Assembly (NCBI GenBank): GCA_035308525.1
Contig: DATGGM010000022.1
Location: 3,401 to 67,400, forward strand
Reading direction: 5' to 3'
DNA: 64,000 nt
Origin: Bog-159 sp035308525
GTDB taxonomy: Bacteria > Acidobacteriota > Terriglobia > Bryobacterales > Bryobacteraceae
Made by a program: the position numbers and the translations under genes. Shown in pieces: positions 61,019 to 64,000 of this stretch (positions within the stretch are counted from its first letter, which is position 1; every line of letters begins with the position of its first letter). The notes under the pieces were generated by a model. The model searched no databases and was not told the origin of the DNA. It was given only the letters and a program-made list of their open reading frames with translations.

Positions 61019-62565
61019 ACCGGGAACCTGCCCGGCGCCACATCCGGCCCCAAACCTACTGGTTCTTTCTGCTCCTGTTTGCTCTCATTATTTTCGCTTC
61101 CCATGCCCCCCTTTTGCGTCTGCCGTATTACTGGGATGAACTCGGCCAGTTCGTGCCCGCCGCGCTGGATATCTTCCACGACGGCGCCTGGATCCCGCGC
61201 TCAACCCTGCCGAATGCCCACCCGCCCGGTGTGATGGCGTACCTGGCGGCTTTTTGGACCATCGCCGGCTACTCGGTTATGAGCACGCGTATCGCCATGT
61301 TGTTGGTTGCCTCGCTGGCGATCCTGGTAGCGTTTCTACTGGCTATCGAACTGTGTCGCAACGTGCGCGGCGCGCCGGCATTCATGGCGGTGTTCCTGCT
61401 TTGCGCTTCGCCCCTGTTCTTTGCGCAAGCTATGCTGGCACAACTGGATATGCCCGCCATGGTGTTCGCCGGCCTGGCCTTGCTGCTGTTCCTGCAGGAG
61501 AAGGTCCGGCTGGCCGCTGTCGCGTCCATCGCTCTGGTGCTGGTCAAGGAAACCGGATTGATCGTGCCGCTGGTGCTGGCCGGGTGGCTTTTCTACGAAC
61601 GGCGCCGGCGGGAAGCCATCTGGTTTCTGTTTCCAGCGGTGCTGCTTTGCGGCTGGCTGATGCTGCTGGCGCGCGGCACAGGGCATCTGTTCGGCAACAC
61701 CGAGTTCACCCGCTACAACCTGTACTATCCGTTTCATCCGGTGCGGTTTACATTCGCGCTGGGCAGGCGCCTGTACTACCTGTTCTTCCAGGATTTCCAC
61801 TGGATCGGGACCATTGCGATTCTGTGGGGATGGCGCTGCGGCGTCTTCGCCACACGCGCCTGGCGGGTTGCCTGGGTGCTCACCGGCATTTTCGTCCTCT
61901 TCCATTGCGCCGTGGGGGGGGCCATGCTGGAGCGCTACCTCTTGCCGGTATTGCCGATCGTCTATACCGCGATGCTGGCGTCAATGTCGCGTTATCCGGT
62001 TCCCCTCAAGGTGTCTAGCCAGGTGGCCGTGCTGGCCGGCTTGATCGTAGGCAACTTCTGGAATCCGCCCTATCCATTCCCGTTCGAGAACAACCTGGCG
62101 TTCACGGATTTCGTCGATCTGCAGCTGACTGCAGCGGGATTCATCGAGCGAAACTATGCCGGGCAGCGGACGGCCACGGTTTGGCCGCTCACCTCGGCGC
62201 TCGGCCGGCCGGAGCTTGGTTACGTGCACCGCGCGCTGCCGGTACGCAGCCTGCCGGACTTCACCGCGGGTAGCCTGGATTCGCCCGGCTGGCGGCGGGA
62301 CGCCCGGGTCCTGGTCATGTTCTCGCGCATGTGGGAACCGGAATGGAGCTGGACCAATCTCGAGCTGGTGCGCAAGATCTGGCGCCACTTCTACAGCCAC
62401 GAGCCGGAACTCCCGGTAGCCGAAATGCGGAGCAGGCCGGTCACTCCCGTGATGCGCTGGGTGCGCCGTGGACTGTGGGTGGAAGTGTTCGAGGTCAACA
62501 CGGATACGCCTGCCGGGGCGCCTTTGGATCGAACACCGGGATATAACGCCCATCCACATCCGTAA
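61015..62565 (+). CDS. Membrane glycosyltransferase of the GT39/ArnT-like (GT-C) type
   Basis: 516 residues, about ten membrane segments. The first outer loop holds YYWDELGQF, the acidic motif typical of GT-C enzymes that use polyprenyl-phosphate sugars; a second acidic stretch QLDMPAMVFAGL is in a later loop. The C-terminal 150 residues are soluble. It would transfer a sugar to protein, lipid or glycan outside the membrane. The start is GTG at 61015. Its 3' end overlaps the convergent SDR gene by 71 nt. Confidence 0.82.
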   Translation: MNREPARRHIRPQTYWFFLLLFALIIFASHAPLLRLPYYWDELGQFVPAALDIFHDGAWIPRSTLPNAHPPGVMAYLAAFWTIAGYSVMSTRIAMLLVASLAILVAFLLAIELCRNVRGAPAFMAVFLLCASPLFFAQAMLAQLDMPAMVFAGLALLLFLQEKVRLAAVASIALVLVKETGLIVPLVLAGWLFYERRRREAIWFLFPAVLLCGWLMLLARGTGHLFGNTEFTRYNLYYPFHPVRFTFALGRRLYYLFFQDFHWIGTIAILWGWRCGVFATRAWRVAWVLTGIFVLFHCAVGGAMLERYLLPVLPIVYTAMLASMSRYPVPLKVSSQVAVLAGLIVGNFWNPPYPFPFENNLAFTDFVDLQLTAAGFIERNYAGQRTATVWPLTSALGRPELGYVHRALPVRSLPDFTAGSLDSPGWRRDARVLVMFSRMWEPEWSWTNLELVRKIWRHFYSHEPELPVAEMRSRPVTPVMRWVRRGLWVEVFEVNTDTPAGAPLDRTPGYNAHPHP

Positions 62566-63361
62566 GTCCATACTCCTTCGCCAACTTCGCGGCCCACAGC
62601 AATTGCCCGGTCTTTTGGAAGCACTGGGGATCGGCCGCCAGCGCCGCCGCGGCCCGCCCGATGTATTCAGGAGACTCGCTGAGATCAAAGCGGTACTCCT
62701 CCTTGCGCGCCTCGGTGGTCATATACATCAACACGCGTTCCGTGCGCATGAAGCCCGGGTTGAGCCCCACTACCGTGACCTTGGCTCGCTTGAGCTCCGC
62801 GCTCATGCTCCCGACCAGGCGGTTGAGGCATTCGTGTCCCAGGTCGTGGAGGATCTGCCCGCGGTGCGCCGACGGGTCATGGTGCAGGTTGTCGGTGACG
62901 TGAATGATCAACCCGCTGCGCTGTTTGGCCATGATGCGGGCGGCATATACGCTGGTGAACCAGGCGGCGTTGATAGTATCCACCGTGTCGCGCCAGATGC
63001 CCCGGCTCAGATCCCAGAACTTCTTGGACCACTCGGCCATGGCGTTGGCGCTCCAGGCGGCGTCAGCCATCAAATCGAGACGGCCCTGTTCCTGTTCGAC
63101 GCGGCGAAAAAGGGCGGCCGCCTGCTCTTCATTGCCGAGGTCGGCGCGCACCGGGATGCCCCGGCCGCCCCGGGCGCAAACCTCCTCGGCGGTATCCTCC
63201 ACGGTGCCCGGCGCGTTATCGGTGGGCTTAGGTCCACCGCGCGAGGTGCGTGCGGCGGCATAAACGGTAGCGCCGGCGTCCCCCAGCGCGAGCGCGATAC
63301 CCCGCCCGGCGCCGCGGCTGGACCCGGCAACCACAGCAATTTTGTCTTGCAAAGTCTTCAT
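62495..63361 (-). CDS. SDR-family protein lacking the canonical Tyr and Lys
   Basis: 288 residues from the ATG at 63361 (a TTG at 63370 is possible). Cofactor motif VAGSSRGAGRGIALALG and ADLGNEEQ are present. In related SDRs the catalytic motif lies in a segment like LFYDLVKTSVIRL; here it reads ILHDLGHECLNRL, so Tyr and Lys both appear as His. The C-terminus TDVDGRYIPVFDP fits the subgroup. It may bind cofactor without normal catalysis, or use an altered mechanism. It is divergent from a WYL regulator and overlaps the GT39-like gene by 71 nt at its 3' end. Confidence 0.85.
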   Translation of the reverse strand: MKTLQDKIAVVAGSSRGAGRGIALALGDAGATVYAAARTSRGGPKPTDNAPGTVEDTAEEVCARGGRGIPVRADLGNEEQAAALFRRVEQEQGRLDLMADAAWSANAMAEWSKKFWDLSRGIWRDTVDTINAAWFTSVYAARIMAKQRSGLIIHVTDNLHHDPSAHRGQILHDLGHECLNRLVGSMSAELKRAKVTVVGLNPGFMRTERVLMYMTTEARKEEYRFDLSESPEYIGRAAAALAADPQCFQKTGQLLWAAKLAKEYGLTDVDGRYIPVFDPKAPRQAYPC

Positions 63362-63373
63362 GGGGAGCAATGT

Positions 63374-63402
63374 ATGACAACATTCCTGACACCTCTTGTC
63401 AT
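63374..63402. promoter_or_regulatory. Inverted repeat, probable operator between the SDR and WYL-regulator genes
   Basis: Perfect arms ATGACAA (63374-63380) and TTGTCAT (63396-63402) with a 15-nt spacer, plus a third TGACA (63387-63391) inside. It lies in the 63-nt divergent gap, 12 nt from the SDR start and just ahead of the WYL regulator promoter. It is a good candidate for the binding site of the adjacent regulator. Confidence 0.6.
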
Positions 63403-63409
63403 GTTTGGC

Positions 63410-63418
63410 TGGTAAATT
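63410..63418 (+). promoter_or_regulatory. Extended -10 element before the WYL regulator
   Basis: TGG-TAAATT ends 6 nt before the ATG at 63425, with no Shine-Dalgarno. It is 8 nt from the inverted repeat, so a protein bound there would block it. Confidence 0.45.
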
Positions 63419-63424
63419 CTCTGT

Positions 63425-64000
63425 ATGCGGGCAGACCGGCTGCTTTCGATCCTGCTGTTATTGCAAGTCCACCGGCGGGTCACCGCGCGCGACCTCGCCA
63501 AGCGCCTGGAGGTTTCTCAGCGGACTATTTTACGGGATATGGATGCTCTCAGCGGTGCGGGGGTGCCCGTGACGGCGGAGCGGGGCGCGGGAGGCGGGTG
63601 GAGCCTGGTGCAGGGTTATCAGACGAAGCTCACCGGAATGAACGCGGCGGAAATCCAATCGCTGTTTCTGGCGCGGCCGGAGCGGCTGTTGTCGGACCTG
63701 GGCTTGAAGCAGGATGCCGAAGCTGCGCTGATCAAGTTGCAGGCGTCGCTGCCGGCGGCTTCGCAGCCGCGGGCCGATTTTGCGCGGCGGCGCATCCTGG
63801 TAGACGTGCGCGGGTGGCGCGATCCCGCGGAGTCGGTGGCATGCCTGCCGGTGCTGCTGGATGCGCTCTGGCGGGAGCGTCAGGTGCGCTTCGTGTATAG
63901 CCGGGTGTTGGGCGAGCCCGGCGAGCGGACCGCCGATCCGCTGGGCCTGGTGGCCAAGGGGAGCGTCTGGTATCTGGTGGCCGCCGTGGAGGGCGGACTG
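63425..64000 (+). CDS. YafY-type HTH/WYL-domain transcriptional regulator (cut by window end)
   Basis: 192 codons, open to the last base of the window. The N-terminus is a DeoR/HTH_11-type winged helix (RADRLLSILLLLQVHRRVTARDLAKRLEVSQRTILRDMDALSGAGVPV, here across two helices). The WYL domain starts with VRFVYSR and reads GLVAKGSVWYLVAAVEGG at the end of the window. WYL regulators often control a divergent neighbour in response to a small ligand; here that is the SDR gene. The rest of the WYL domain and the C-terminal extension lie outside. Confidence 0.88.
   Translation, partial: MRADRLLSILLLLQVHRRVTARDLAKRLEVSQRTILRDMDALSGAGVPVTAERGAGGGWSLVQGYQTKLTGMNAAEIQSLFLARPERLLSDLGLKQDAEAALIKLQASLPAASQPRADFARRRILVDVRGWRDPAESVACLPVLLDALWRERQVRFVYSRVLGEPGERTADPLGLVAKGSVWYLVAAVEGGL

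Overview
The window looks like chromosomal DNA of an Acidobacteriota bacterium of the Bryobacterales/Solibacter type. This is inferred from gene content, not from a database search: two very large Oar-like TonB-dependent receptors with N-terminal carboxypeptidase-regulatory domains, two FG-GAP/ASPIC-UnbV (CRTAC1-like) exported proteins, many secreted TPR proteins, multihaem cytochromes fused to TPRs, a membrane-anchored winged-helix protein, and a remnant of an ADOP-type permease. The DNA is GC-rich, so long antisense open frames are common and were ignored. No rRNA, tRNA, CRISPR array or intact mobile element was seen.

1-9 kb (minus strand). A tightly packed operon, ureF-ureD-ureA-ureB-ureC-ureG, runs with overlapping or near-overlapping ends into a ureohydrolase that reads like the nickel-dependent guanidine hydrolase GdmH. 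After it come an unusual CbiX-like/DUF362 fusion, a secreted metallo-beta-lactamase-fold protein and the binding protein of a 'urea-carboxylase-type' ABC transporter, cut by the window edge. Read together this is a candidate complete guanidine pathway: uptake, guanidine to urea plus ammonia, then urea to ammonia plus CO2. It has no ureE; the fusion protein and a His-rich UreG tail are possible nickel-handling parts. This is the most interesting system in the window.

9-33 kb. Two Oar-like receptors flank a block of exported redox and TPR proteins: a heptahaem cytochrome-parvulin-TPR fusion, a mono-haem/copper-monooxygenase-like TPR protein, a TPR protein, a pentahaem cytochrome-TPR protein and a CRTAC1-like protein. 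A second CRTAC1-like gene and another TPR gene follow. A membrane-anchored winged-helix protein and a coupled TPR protein lie on the other strand.

33-48 kb. Two exported six-hairpin glycosidase-like enzymes (one a GH37 trehalase), an HDOD-GAF protein, a DUF350 protein with two small conserved genes, homoserine dehydrogenase coupled to an exported methyltransferase-like protein, an Hsp15-type S4 protein, an SDR, and a signalling cassette FHA - PP2C/beta-helix - Ser/Thr kinase.

48-52 kb. A PilZ gene precedes a graveyard: a broken AAA ATPase, a degraded partial copy of dnaB, and broken remnants of a HigB/HigA toxin-antitoxin pair, next to the intact dnaB.

52-64 kb. Tryptophanase divergent from an MFS transporter with essentially no spacer, a plus-strand run (Dabb protein, AraC regulator, cupin, VOC protein, ABC-F ATPase, ornithine cyclodeaminase-like), two small zinc-ribbon proteins, DUF3467 plus a GT39-like transferase, and an SDR lacking the canonical Tyr/Lys that is divergent from a WYL regulator (cut by the window end).

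Window-wide pattern. At nine gene starts a -10-like hexamer (TANNNT or a close variant) ends exactly 6 nt before the start codon, and at three more it ends 8-9 nt before. This predicts widespread leaderless transcription.
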